A stretch of 64,000 nucleotides of DNA, from NCBI RefSeq assembly GCF_029910095.1, contig NZ_CP094526.1, positions 2,108,001 to 2,172,000 of the forward strand, in the 5' to 3' direction. The notes beneath the pieces were generated by a model that ran no database searches, was not told the origin of the DNA, and was given only the letters and a program-made list of their open reading frames with translations. Shown piece by piece: positions 1-8,356 of the stretch (its first letter is position 1; every line of letters starts with the position of its first letter). Both the position numbers and the translations under genes were made by a program. This stretch comes from Bradyrhizobium sp. ISRA464 (GTDB taxonomy: Bacteria; Pseudomonadota; Alphaproteobacteria; Rhizobiales; Xanthobacteraceae).

Positions 1-1525
1 CGAAGTCGGCGTCGGTGTAGTTGAGGGTGAAGATCAGCCGGCCGGTGCCGACCCAGCTCAGCGCCAGTCCCTCGGCCCGCAGATAATATTGCAGCATCCA
101 GTTATAGCGGGACGGCTCAGTGTAGTAGACGGTCCAGATCGACGAGATGTTGCCGACGCGAACCGGGAGGTTCTGCGCGGCGAGGCGGTCGTTCAGCGCC
201 TTGGCGCGGCCGTTCCAGGTCTCCTCGAGCCCGTTGTAGATCGAGCGGAAGTTCGGGCTGGCGAGCCGGCTCAGGAACTCGTCCATCGCCGTCATCACAT
301 AAGGGTGCGAGTTGAAGGTGCCGCGGGCAAAGCAGATGTCGGCCGGACGGTCGTCGCGGAAGCGCCGCATCAGGTCCTTGCGGCCGCAGACCACGCCGAT
401 CGGAAGTCCGCCGGCGAGGCTCTTGCCGTAGGTCACCATGTCGGCCTTGACGCCGAAATATTCCTGGGCGCCGCCGGCGGCGAGACGGAAGCCGACGAAC
501 ACCTCGTCGAAGATCAGCACGATGCCGCGCTCGGTGCAGACCTCGCGCAGCTGCTTCAGCCATTCGATGTAGCCGGCGCGGTCGTATTTGGAGGAGCGCG
601 AAGAGTCGACCAGCGCGGAATCGCCGGGCGCGTTGGAGTTCGGATGCAGTGCCTGCAGCGGATTGACCAGCACGCAGGCGATGTCCTTGCGGGTTCGCAG
701 CACGTGCAGCGTCTTCTCCGACATATCGGCGAGCGTGAAGGTCTCGTGCGGCGACACCGGGTTGCCGACGCCGGGCTGCACGTCGCCCCACCAGCCATGG
801 TAGGCGCCGGCGAAACGGACCAGACGCGTTCGCTTGGTGTGGTAGCGCGCAAGCCGCACCGCCTGCATCACGGCTTCGGTGCCGGACATGTGGAACGAGA
901 CCTCGTCGAGGCCGGAGATCTCGCAGAGGCGCTTGACGTTGTCGGCGATGATCGGGTGGTAGGGGCCGAGCACCGGACCCAGCGCATGGGCGCGTTTCTC
1001 GCCTTCCGCAATGCACTCCTTGTAGAAGTCGTTGCCGAAGATGTTGACGCCGTAGGAGCCGGTCAGGTCGTAGAACACATTGCCGTCGAGGTCGGTGACG
1101 GTGACGCCGCTCGAGGCCTGCATGAAGGCCGAGGTGTTGAGGTGCTCGCGCACCAGGCGGCTGTACTGGAACGGCACGCGGTAGGCTTCGGTGAACTGCA
1201 GGTCGGAGATGCGGCCCGACACCTCGGCGGTGAGCGCGCGGCCCTTGGGGTAGCGGTCCTGGTAGAGGCCGGCGAGGCGGAAGAAGCCGTCCTGGCGCTG
1301 TACCGCGATCTCAGACGGCGCGCCGTCGGAGCGGAAGAAATCGTCGATATCGAATTCGTATTTCGGGACCATGCGCGCGACCATCTTGGACATCTTGGAA
1401 TGTCCGGTCAGCGAGCGGTGCTTGGCGCGCGACAGCGCGATGCGGGCCTGAATTTTGGGGAAAGCTGCGGCGGCGCCGGCAAGCGCGGCGGCGGACAGCG
1501 AGAGAATCGGAAGGGATGAATCCAT
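1..1525 (-). CDS. Class III aminotransferase, glutamate-1-semialdehyde aminomutase-like (3' end outside window)
   Basis: Reading leftward from the ATG at 1525 gives about 508 residues with no stop before the window edge, so the C-terminus is missing. The fold-type I PLP pattern is clear: YHGWWGD near residue 265, the cofactor aspartate in LIFDEVFVGFR, and the Schiff-base lysine (about residue 368) in TYGKSLAGG. This matches the glutamate-1-semialdehyde 2,1-aminomutase branch of class III aminotransferases. A leader of about 130 residues that begins hydrophobic (MDSSLPILSLSAAALAGAAA) precedes the catalytic domain and is unusual for a housekeeping HemL, so a specialised aminotransferase is more likely than HemL; substrate unknown. 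Its start codon overlaps that of the divergent decarboxylase gene. A later start at the MSKM stretch (near residue 45) cannot be excluded. Confidence 0.85.
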   Translation of the reverse strand, partial: MDSSLPILSLSAAALAGAAAAFPKIQARIALSRAKHRSLTGHSKMSKMVARMVPKYEFDIDDFFRSDGAPSEIAVQRQDGFFRLAGLYQDRYPKGRALTAEVSGRISDLQFTEAYRVPFQYSRLVREHLNTSAFMQASSGVTVTDLDGNVFYDLTGSYGVNIFGNDFYKECIAEGEKRAHALGPVLGPYHPIIADNVKRLCEISGLDEVSFHMSGTEAVMQAVRLARYHTKRTRLVRFAGAYHGWWGDVQPGVGNPVSPHETFTLADMSEKTLHVLRTRKDIACVLVNPLQALHPNSNAPGDSALVDSSRSSKYDRAGYIEWLKQLREVCTERGIVLIFDEVFVGFRLAAGGAQEYFGVKADMVTYGKSLAGGLPIGVVCGRKDLMRRFRDDRPADICFARGTFNSHPYVMTAMDEFLSRLASPNFRSIYNGLEETWNGRAKALNDRLAAQNLPVRVGNISSIWTVYYTEPSRYNWMLQYYLRAEGLALSWVGTGRLIFTLNYTDADF

Positions 1526-2429
1526 GACAGAAGCGCTAGCCTCCACACCTAACAGATTCATGACAGTGAAGGGGTTGATCTCGGCATTCACCCAGCAGGA
1601 GGACCTCAATTTCCTGCTAACGAACCGGATTCCGCGGGCCGCGCTGACCCGATTCATGGGCTGGTTCTCCAAGATCGAGAACCCGCTGGTGCGCGACGCC
1701 TCGATCGCCTGCTGGAAGCTGTTCTCCGATCTCGACCTGTCGGAGGCGAAGAAGACCGAGTTCAGGAGCCTGCACGACTGCTTCACCCGCGAGCTCAAGC
1801 CCGGTCTGCGCCCGGTCGTGGCGGATCCCGCCATCATCGCCAGCCCCTCGGACGCGATCATCGGCGCGCATGGCCGGATCGAGGACACCGAGCTGTTCCA
1901 GATCAAGGGCGCGCCTTACTCGCTGCTCGATCTGCTCGGCGATCCCGCGCTGGTCGAGCAGCACAAGAACGGCCGCTTCGTCACGCTGCGGCTGACGTCG
2001 AGCATGTATCACCGCTTCCACGCGCCTTATGATCTCACCATCGACAAGGTCACGTTCATTCATGGCGACGTTTGGAACGTCAATCCGATCGCGCTGAAGC
2101 GGATCGAGCGGTTGTTCTGCAAGAATGAGCGCGCGGTGCTGCGCGCGCGGCTGTCCAGCGGCGAGGCGCTGACGCTGGTTCCGGTGGCCGCCATTCTGGT
2201 GGCGAGCCTCCGCCTGCACTTCCTCGACGTCACGCTGAATGCGCAGACGAGAGGGCCGGTCGATTTTCCATGCGACGCGCATGTGACGAAGGGCGACGAG
2301 CTCGGCTGGTTCGAGCACGGCTCGACCATCATCGTGCTTGCGCCTGGCAATTTCGAGTTCTGCGACAATGTCGCAGAGGGAACGCGGATCAAATGCGGTG
2401 AGCCGCTGCTGCGGAGGCCTGCGATGTGA
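1524..2429 (+). CDS. Phosphatidylserine decarboxylase-like proenzyme (archaetidylserine decarboxylase family)
   Basis: 301 residues. Family hallmarks are an N-terminal PSDAIIGAHGRI segment, the YHRFHAP motif, and a C-terminal EHGST, the counterpart of the LGST self-cleavage site where serine becomes the pyruvoyl prosthetic group. The leucine before GST is replaced by His. Family members decarboxylate phosphatidylserine or a related serine lipid at the inner membrane, normally yielding phosphatidylethanolamine. An in-frame alternative start lies at 1560 (MTVKGLIS). With the 1524 start, the ATG overlaps the divergent aminotransferase ATG by two bases, so each promoter would have to lie inside the other gene. 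Rhizobia usually carry a separate, shorter type II Psd, so this may be a specialised paralogue. Confidence 0.82.
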   Translation: MTEALASTPNRFMTVKGLISAFTQQEDLNFLLTNRIPRAALTRFMGWFSKIENPLVRDASIACWKLFSDLDLSEAKKTEFRSLHDCFTRELKPGLRPVVADPAIIASPSDAIIGAHGRIEDTELFQIKGAPYSLLDLLGDPALVEQHKNGRFVTLRLTSSMYHRFHAPYDLTIDKVTFIHGDVWNVNPIALKRIERLFCKNERAVLRARLSSGEALTLVPVAAILVASLRLHFLDVTLNAQTRGPVDFPCDAHVTKGDELGWFEHGSTIIVLAPGNFEFCDNVAEGTRIKCGEPLLRRPAM

Positions 2430-2495
2430 TCTCGCTTGTTCCGTCGCGTGCTTGTTTGGCATGCCTTCCGCGCAAACGCTTTGCGTTCATTGCGA

Positions 2496-2533
2496 GGGAA
2501 AACCGGTTTCCACTTTTCCGGATCATGCTCTAA
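2496..2533. repeat. Copy of dispersed AAAACCG...GGATCATGCTC intergenic repeat
   Basis: The stretch contains gggaaaaccggtttcc followed about eight bases later by ccggatcatgctctaa. Similar words occur at 31023-31070, 32595-32626 and 61465-61502. It lies between the decarboxylase and NUDIX genes. This is a short interspersed palindromic element of a kind common in Bradyrhizobium; function unknown. Confidence 0.6.
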
Positions 2534-2587
2534 TATGCACGCGATCGTCGCGCGACGATTCCAAATCGCAAACTTTCAGGACACGAA

Positions 2588-3364
2588 ATGGCACGGACGC
2601 CTGTTCTGGCGGCGGGGGGCATTGTGCTGCGGCGGGAGGCGCCGCCGCGCATCGCGGTCGTGCGGCTGCGCAAGCGCAATGAATGGGTGTTGCCGAAAGG
2701 CAAGCTCGATGACGGCGAGACGCCGCGCGCCGCCGCCGAGCGCGAGGTGCTGGAGGAAACTGGCCACGCCGTCGACGTGCACGAATTCCTCGGCACGCTG
2801 GTCTATGACTCCGGCGGCCGCTCCAAGGTCGTGCATTACTGGCGCATGGAGGCCGGCGGCAGGCCGGTGCGCGAGTTGATGAGCGACATCAGGGAGGTCG
2901 ACTGGCTGCCGCTCGAGCTGGCGCTCGCACGATTGTCGCGCGGCTACGAGCGCGCGTTCCTGGAAAATGTCGGGCCGATCGCGCTGCAGGCTGCGGCACT
3001 CGCCGAGCGCGAGCGGCGCGTGCGTGCACGGGCCGCAGCCGCCGAACGGCGGCGCAGCCGTGCCGCGGTCCAGCCGGCCGTCGAGGAGGAGCCAGCCGTC
3101 GAGACGCCGGTGGTTGCGGAGACTCCCGCGGTCGTGGAGATCCCGGACGTAATGCAAACCGAACCGGACGCGCCGACCGAGGTGCCACAAGATGCCGAGA
3201 TGGATGCTCGCGAGGCGATCGCGCAGTCCGTCGACCAGCCTGCGCCACCGGTCGAGCCGCCGTCGTTTGCGCCCGAGATCGAGCCGGCCGCCACGGCACC
3301 TCAGCCCGCCCTGCGCAAGAACCTGATCCAGCGCGTGCGGGACTGGCTGCACCGCGCCGCCTAG
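2588..3364 (+). CDS. NUDIX hydrolase with long Pro/Ala/Glu-rich C-terminal extension
   Basis: 258 residues. Residues 1-140 form a NUDIX domain with a perfect box (G-x5-E-x7-REVLEE-x-G) at residues 38-60, which binds Mg2+ and hydrolyses a nucleoside diphosphate linked to another moiety. Residues 150-235 are low-complexity, with repeated PAVE/PAVVE-type units, and the C-terminus ends in a short basic stretch (LIQRVRDWLHRAA). The extension is not part of the catalytic fold and may be a linker or interaction tail. The substrate cannot be read from sequence; 8-oxo-dGTP, ADP-ribose and diadenosine polyphosphates are all possible for the family. It is a single gene, not in an obvious operon. Confidence 0.88.
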   Translation: MARTPVLAAGGIVLRREAPPRIAVVRLRKRNEWVLPKGKLDDGETPRAAAEREVLEETGHAVDVHEFLGTLVYDSGGRSKVVHYWRMEAGGRPVRELMSDIREVDWLPLELALARLSRGYERAFLENVGPIALQAAALAERERRVRARAAAAERRRSRAAVQPAVEEEPAVETPVVAETPAVVEIPDVMQTEPDAPTEVPQDAEMDAREAIAQSVDQPAPPVEPPSFAPEIEPAATAPQPALRKNLIQRVRDWLHRAA

Positions 3365-3467
3365 AGAGCTTCGGTTCTTATTGAATAAGAACCGAAGCTC
3401 TGGATTTTCTGTTTTGACGCGTTTTCTTCACGCGAACCGGTGGCCACTTTGCTCGAAAACGCTCTGA
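3365..3467. repeat. Dispersed intergenic repeat containing a perfect 16-bp inverted repeat
   Basis: Starts immediately after the NUDIX stop codon. Bases 3365-3380 and 3386-3401 are perfect inverted repeats (agagcttcggttctta) around a 5-base loop. An AT-rich stretch and the words cgcgaaccggtggccactt and gctcgaaaacgctctga follow, typical of a Bradyrhizobium interspersed repeat. The hairpin could terminate both this gene and the convergent FecR gene, but no clear T-run follows it. Confidence 0.65.
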
Positions 3468-3483
3468 GGCGGCGCATCCCCGC

Positions 3484-4950
3484 TCAGTTTTGCCGCCTCG
3501 GCTTCGGCGGCGGCTTTGCAGCCCTTGGCGCCGGAGGTCGCCGTTGCTGGAAGCCGGGACGGGCCTGCGCCGGCCGTTGCATGCCGGGCGGGCGGGCGCC
3601 CGGGGCGGCCTGCTGAATGCCCGGCGGCCGGGGCGGGCCCTGCATCGGCGGCACGGGCTGCACGGCGCCCTGCCGCGGAGCGCCCGGCTGACCCGGCTGA
3701 CGCACGCCGGGCTTTTGCAAGCCGCCCTGGCGCGCAGGTTGTTGCCCGGTTGGCTGTTGTCTTGCCGGGGTCTGCACGCCTGGCGCGCGCGGTAGCGGCG
3801 CGCCGCCGGGCTGACCGGGCAGGCTGTGCTGCGCGGCACCTTGCTGCTGCGTGCCCGGCTGCTGCTGCGAGCCCTGCCGCCCGGGCGTGCCCGGGTGCTG
3901 CGGCTGGCCGGGACGGTTCGGTTGACCGGGCTGCTGCAATTGACCCGGACGGTTCTGCTGCCCCGGCTGCTGCGGAGCATTGCGGTTCTGGCCCGGCAAT
4001 CCGTTCTGCCGCCGCTGCACCGGCTGGCCGCGGTTCGGATAGGGCGCGGTCGGATTGGTGCGGCGGAAGTCCGGATTGGCGCGGCGGAAGTCGCGCTGTT
4101 CGGTCACGACCTGGCGGCCGAGCGTTTGCGTGGTGTGGACCTGGCGCACAAAGCCCTGGTCGCGCGCCATCTGTTGCGGCGAGATCGTAAGCGGCACCGC
4201 GGCGAAGCGCGCGCCGCTAGTGCCGGGACGAATGGCAAAGCCGCTCGCGGCGCGCGTCAGCACGCCAAGCGAGGCGCCGCTGCGGTCGCTGATCTCGATC
4301 CGTCCGACATGCCCGTCGGCGTCGGGATACAGCTTGATGCCGACATTGTTGTCGGTCGCATTCGCACCATCAGGCACCTCCACGAGTCCCGTGGTGCCGC
4401 GGATGCCGAGCGTCGCCGTCGGCGTCGAGATCTTCATGTTGCCCGTCCTGGCGATGGCCGCGGCGACGAACGCCGCCGTTCCCTTGGCGACGTTGAACAG
4501 CGCGTTGTTCTGCTGGCCGCCGTCCTCGTAGACGTAGTTGTCGATCGTGATCTTGGCGTTGGCGCGCAGGTTGAAGGTGGTGCCGTCGGTGAAGGTGATG
4601 CCGAGTGACGACGTCGCCGCGGTCGCGACCTCGTCATTGGCGAAGATGTCGTCGCGGATCTGCAGCGGCGTCGTGGTGTTGTTGCGGGTGACGGTCGCGG
4701 TGCCGGTCAGCGTTGCGACGTTGCCGATCGGCTCGGGCGCGGCGGCCGGTGGATTGGCCGCCGGTGCCGGCGTCGCAGGTGCAGGCGTTGCCGGAGCTGC
4801 ACCAGGAGTGGGCGCGGGGGCAGGCGTCGGTGCTGACTGCGCTTGCGCGAGTTGCGTCAGCTCCGGTGCGGCGACGGCGCGCGCATGCCAGCCCAGCATC
4901 AGGCCAGCGCCAAGCAGGAGCGCGAAACAGACTCTGCGCGGCATCACCAT
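3484..4950 (-). CDS. Secreted FecR-domain protein with Pro/Gln/Gly-rich tail
   Basis: 488 residues from the ATG at 4950, chosen because it is followed directly by a signal peptide (MVMPRRVCFALLLGAGLMLG, cleavage near AVAA) and preceded by a GGGAAA purine stretch; the frame extends upstream. After an Ala/Pro/Thr linker comes a FecR-type domain (about residues 75-200) with IRDDIFANDEV, SSLGITFTDGT and the TPTATLGIRGT motif. Roughly the last 170 residues are almost entirely Pro, Gln, Gly, Arg and Ala with many PGQ/RPGQ units and should be disordered. The FecR fold elsewhere occurs in anti-sigma regulators and in surface-associated proteins. With no sigma factor beside it and no transmembrane helix after the signal, a periplasmic or envelope structural role is more likely here. 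Confidence 0.8.
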   Translation of the reverse strand: MVMPRRVCFALLLGAGLMLGWHARAVAAPELTQLAQAQSAPTPAPAPTPGAAPATPAPATPAPAANPPAAAPEPIGNVATLTGTATVTRNNTTTPLQIRDDIFANDEVATAATSSLGITFTDGTTFNLRANAKITIDNYVYEDGGQQNNALFNVAKGTAAFVAAAIARTGNMKISTPTATLGIRGTTGLVEVPDGANATDNNVGIKLYPDADGHVGRIEISDRSGASLGVLTRAASGFAIRPGTSGARFAAVPLTISPQQMARDQGFVRQVHTTQTLGRQVVTEQRDFRRANPDFRRTNPTAPYPNRGQPVQRRQNGLPGQNRNAPQQPGQQNRPGQLQQPGQPNRPGQPQHPGTPGRQGSQQQPGTQQQGAAQHSLPGQPGGAPLPRAPGVQTPARQQPTGQQPARQGGLQKPGVRQPGQPGAPRQGAVQPVPPMQGPPRPPGIQQAAPGARPPGMQRPAQARPGFQQRRPPAPRAAKPPPKPRRQN

Positions 4951-5188
4951 CGATTTCCCGGGAAGCACTTGGACGGATCGGCAATTGAGCCGCGTCTGGC
5001 TGAATGCCGAATGAACGGCGGTGCCTTGTTGTCGTGGCAAGCCGCGACGATCAAGTGCCGCGTCCCCGTCATCGAGCGCGGCGCAGCCAGTCGGTCGTCG
5101 TGATCGGTCAGCCGCGCTTGTGCGGGGTGATTTTCATCGCGCGCCCGTTTGTTTCGCTAGCTACACGCGCACGGGGTGATCCCGGACG

Positions 5189-5714
5189 TCACGGCACCGC
5201 CGTTGCCGTGTCCCTATCGAGGGCGAGCACGGCCTCGCGTTCGGCGTCGGGCATGGCGCGGATGCGGCGCCTGGCCGTGAGCCGGATCGCGGCAAATCCG
5301 CCGAGGAACACCACGATCTTGCTCACGATGCCGAAGATCGGCATCACCATGGCCCACGTCGCCGCGCTGCAGGTGAGCGCAACGAACGCGTTCACGGCCG
5401 CGGAGACGAACATCAGGCCGGCCCAGGCGAGGCCAACCATCGCGGCCACATCGGGCACGACAGTCTTTGCGATGTCAGGCAGATAGCGGTTGAGCCAGCC
5501 GGGCTTGAGCATCAGGACGCCGACGATCGCGTAGAGCACGCTCGGCTTGAACAGCACGAAGCGCGGGTCATGAGTGAGCAGCGTCGCGGTGCCCCGCGAT
5601 CCCGAGACCGACCGCGAGGGCGGTGTTGTGCGTCAGCAGAAAGATCACGAGAAAGACCACGGTCGACGCCAGGTCGAGGAGCAGCAGCTTGGCCGCATGC
5701 AGGAAATTCTTCAT
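5189..5714 (-). pseudogene. Frameshifted, internally deleted YciB/IspZ-like septation membrane protein
   Basis: From the ATG at 5714 the frame reads MKNFLHAAKLLLLDLAST and a first hydrophobic helix, then meets a stop after about 49 codons. The continuation resumes in another frame as TATLLTHDPRFVLFKPSV and runs to 5189 with YAIVGVLMLKPGW and further membrane helices. Start and end frames differ by one base. Compared with the usual YciB-family layout, the segment between the first helix and the THDPRF region is missing, so the damage looks like a deletion of several tens of bases plus a frame change. Intact YciB proteins act in envelope/septation maintenance. An intact paralogue elsewhere in the genome is likely. 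Confidence 0.65.
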
Positions 5715-5822
5715 CGGACGTTGAACTCCGCCTTTCCGGTTGCGCGACGGGCATGTCGCGCTCGCGATGCATGGATCATTTGCCCGGTTGAAATGCCGGA
5801 CGATCTGGCCGCCGTTTCGCCA

Positions 5823-6050
5823 TCAAGAGAGATATCCGGGATGCAACACGGGGGCGAGCCGGTCGATGAAAGGAAGGATTAGATATGGTTGCCCGTTGAA
5901 CAGAAAATGGACGAGCCAGGACGGAGTGAGGGAGCCGTATCTCAAGCGCAACGCGAACAATATTATGCCGAACCCGACCATGACGATGCTCCAGACAAAG
6001 CCGAGCGGATCGCCTGCGCAAAGCGCCCGGTGGAGACGGCCACCGGGCGC
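5823..6050 (-). pseudogene. C-terminal remnant of a CPBP (CAAX-type) intramembrane protease
   Basis: The minus strand reads GDPLGFVWSIVMVGFGIILF, then RYGSLTPSWLVHFLFNGQPY to a stop at 5823. This resembles the last two transmembrane helices of CPBP-family proteases, where an R-x-GSL-x-P-x-x-x-H-x-x-x-N pattern is typical. The upstream part with the catalytic EExxxR motif is absent; the frame before residue GDPL is Arg/Pro-rich noise. Together with the adjacent yciB-like pseudogene it marks a decayed patch. The 5' limit is approximate. Confidence 0.45.
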
Positions 6051-6084
6051 GAAAATCCAAGGTCGGGAAATCTTGGGTCGGCGT

Positions 6085-6180
6085 TCAGAACACGCCGAGG
6101 ATGATGGCGCAGACAAAGGCCAGCGCGACGTACGCGGCGATCATGCTCAGCTTGCTTAGCAGCGGACTCGCGGAATCCAT
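6085..6180 (-). CDS. 31-residue hydrophobic membrane peptide
   Basis: Starts at the ATG at 6180 with a GAGGGAG ribosome-binding site about eight bases upstream. The product starts MDSASPLLSKLSMIAAYVAL and ends in a hydrophobic stretch, so it would be a single-pass membrane peptide with a short N-terminal tail. The frame is open upstream, but the strong ribosome-binding site favours the short form. Function unknown. It sits between the CPBP remnant and the divergent extensin-like lipoprotein gene. Confidence 0.5.
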   Translation of the reverse strand: MDSASPLLSKLSMIAAYVALAFVCAIILGVF

Positions 6181-6361
6181 TGGGATGCTCCCTCGGTTCA
6201 CAGCGGCCCCCACTAACGCCGAAGCCGGCGGTCGGTTCCCGGCCATCAAAGTCACCCCTGCAGTCCATCCGGCAGCAGGCGCCGGGTTCCAGCGCATGGT
6301 TAAAGAGACCTGAAATCAACGCGTTGAAGAGTCTTTAAATAAATTCGTCGAACCTGCACGC

Positions 6362-7579
6362 ATGACGCGTGGAGTTCGTTTGTATCTCGTCGGCTCCCTT
6401 GTCCTCGTTTCGCTGGCTGGTTGCGGGCGCGGTCTGTTTCAGACTGCCGAGCGCGAGCCGTGGCGGGCCGAGGCGGAGGTCGCATGCCTGAAATCCGGCG
6501 CGGTCAAGGAAGGTCCCGACCTCGTCCGCATCGATCCGATCTCCGGTCCCGGCGTCTGCGGCGCGGAGTTTCCGCTCAAGGTTGCAGCGCTCGGGGAGAG
6601 CAGCTCCGCATACGGATTTGCCGATGACCTGCGGCCGCCGGCACCGATCGGCAACCAGCCGCGCTGGCCGATCAACCAGCCGCCGCCGAGCCCACCGTCC
6701 GCGCAGGCCCCTTATTCCAACCAGGCCGTCGGCCAGCCAAGCTATGGCGGCCAGCCGAACGGTCCGATCTCGCTGACTGCACCCGGCGTTGCGCCGCAGC
6801 AGGACGAAATCAACTTGCCGCCCGAAGGGACGCCCGAAGCAAGGGCCGACAAACCTTATTATCCGGGCTTGCCGGCCAATCCGCAGCGCGACAGCGCGGC
6901 CGCACCGTATTCGCCGGCGCCCTATGGTCAGCAGCCCGGCGGGGGAGCGCTGCCGCGGCTCGGCCCCTCGAGTGGCAATCCGGTCGCGGCGGTTGGACCG
7001 GTCGCAGTGAAGCCAGCCGCTACGCTCGCATGCCCGATTGTCTCGGTGCTCGAGCGCTGGCTGAACGATTCCGTGCAGCCGGCGGCGCAGCGCTGGTTCG
7101 GCGCGCGCGTGGTCGAGATCAAGCAGATTTCCGCCTATTCCTGCCGCGGCATGAACGGCAATCCACATGCGCATATTTCCGAGCATGCCTTTGGCAACGC
7201 TCTCGATATTGCAGCCTTCACGCTCGCCGACGGCCGCCGCATCACGGTGAAGGACGGCTGGAAGGGGCTGCCGGAGGAGCAGGGCTTCCTGCGTGACGTG
7301 CAGGCCGCCGCCTGCCAGCAGTTCACTACGGTGCTGGCGCCGGGCTCCAATGTGTACCACTATGACCACATCCATGTGGACCTGATGCGCCGCGCCAGCC
7401 GCCGCTTCATCTGCGAGCCGGCTGCCCGGTCGGGCGAGGAGGTTGCTGCACGCGCCGGCGGCCGTAGCCCCTATGCAGCGCGCGATCCTTATGTCACAGG
7501 ATCGATCGCGGGCAGAAAGCCCGCCGCCTCCCGGGGTAGGCTCGGGAGCAACGAAGAAGACGACCTCGCCGACGAGTAG
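6362..7579 (+). CDS. Extensin-like C-terminal domain lipoprotein
   Basis: 405 residues. The N-terminus has a lipoprotein signal (LVLVSLAGC, acylated Cys at about residue 21). A Pro/Gln/Asn-rich linker covers residues 90-210. The extensin-like domain of proteobacteria occupies about 220-350, with the conserved ACPIVSVLERWL, SEHAFGNALDIAAF and YHYDHIHVDL motifs. The His and Asp residues in the last two resemble a D-Ala-D-Ala carboxypeptidase/VanY-like metal site. This suggests a periplasmic, membrane-anchored peptidoglycan-modifying role, but biochemical function in this family is not settled. Confidence 0.85.
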   Translation: MTRGVRLYLVGSLVLVSLAGCGRGLFQTAEREPWRAEAEVACLKSGAVKEGPDLVRIDPISGPGVCGAEFPLKVAALGESSSAYGFADDLRPPAPIGNQPRWPINQPPPSPPSAQAPYSNQAVGQPSYGGQPNGPISLTAPGVAPQQDEINLPPEGTPEARADKPYYPGLPANPQRDSAAAPYSPAPYGQQPGGGALPRLGPSSGNPVAAVGPVAVKPAATLACPIVSVLERWLNDSVQPAAQRWFGARVVEIKQISAYSCRGMNGNPHAHISEHAFGNALDIAAFTLADGRRITVKDGWKGLPEEQGFLRDVQAAACQQFTTVLAPGSNVYHYDHIHVDLMRRASRRFICEPAARSGEEVAARAGGRSPYAARDPYVTGSIAGRKPAASRGRLGSNEEDDLADE

Positions 7580-7683
7580 TGCGTCAGGCGCTCATGTTTG
7601 CCCGTTGCCGTGCAAACGGTAGCCATCTTTTGCTGCATATGTTCGCCGAGTCGGGCACGCTCGGCTGATTCTAGGGGACACCT

Positions 7684-8067
7684 TTGCAAGACGCGCCGAT
7701 TATTCTGGTCATTGAAGACGATCGCGATCTGCAGTCGCTGGTGGAGGACGCCCTCAAGGACGGCGGCTACGAGCCGGCGATCGCGGGCTCGGGCGAGGAG
7801 GCGTTGACGCTCCTCAAGGCCTTCCGGACCAAATACAGCGCGCTCGTCACCGACATCCGACTGCTTGGCCGGCTCGATGGCTGGCGCGTGGCGCGCGGCG
7901 CCCGCGAGATCGACCCGTCCTTTCCGGTGCTCTACATCACCGGCGGCTCGGGCGACGAGTGGCCGACCAAGGGCGTGCCGGACAGCGTCCTGCTGCAAAA
8001 GCCGTTCTCGCCGGATCAACTGGTCGAGGCGCTTGCAAAGCTCCTCAAGACGGCGCCACAGGCCTGA
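7684..8067 (+). CDS. Single-domain response regulator (CheY-like receiver)
   Basis: 127 residues, starting at TTG 7684 with an AGGGGA site upstream; no ATG is better placed. It is a bare receiver domain with acidic triad E11-D12-D13, phospho-acceptor D57 (VTDIRL), the switch Thr in YITGG and the conserved Lys in QKPFSP. There is no output domain, so it must act by protein contact or as part of a phosphorelay. No histidine kinase lies adjacent, so the partner is unknown. Confidence 0.88.
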   Translation: MQDAPIILVIEDDRDLQSLVEDALKDGGYEPAIAGSGEEALTLLKAFRTKYSALVTDIRLLGRLDGWRVARGAREIDPSFPVLYITGGSGDEWPTKGVPDSVLLQKPFSPDQLVEALAKLLKTAPQA

Positions 8068-8356
8068 TCGCGGTCGTGCCGATTGATGCGCCAAATTGAT
8101 GCGCCAAGTTGAGGCACCGGGCCGCGTCGCGCACGGCGCCCTCCACCGTGCGGCAGGAGCGATTGGTCTGGCGGCACTTATTCCGTCTTTATTATTCCGT
8201 CTTTATAAAGTGCCGATGCGCTCCTCCTCGAATTCCTACGGCCTCCCGCCGATCGTTCGGGCGAGCATTCCCGCAAGCTCACCGACACGGTGGTGTCGCG
8301 CCGCGTGACCCCAGATGATAAGAGCTGCGTCAGGTTCATCATCACGGGAATCCATC
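8068..8356. other. Intergenic region with short direct repeats
   Basis: 289 bases with no convincing gene. Two tandem imperfect copies of ttgatgcgccaa lie at 8082-8106, and a doubled ttattccgtcttta at 8178-8206. No clear promoter or terminator could be assigned. Confidence 0.4.
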
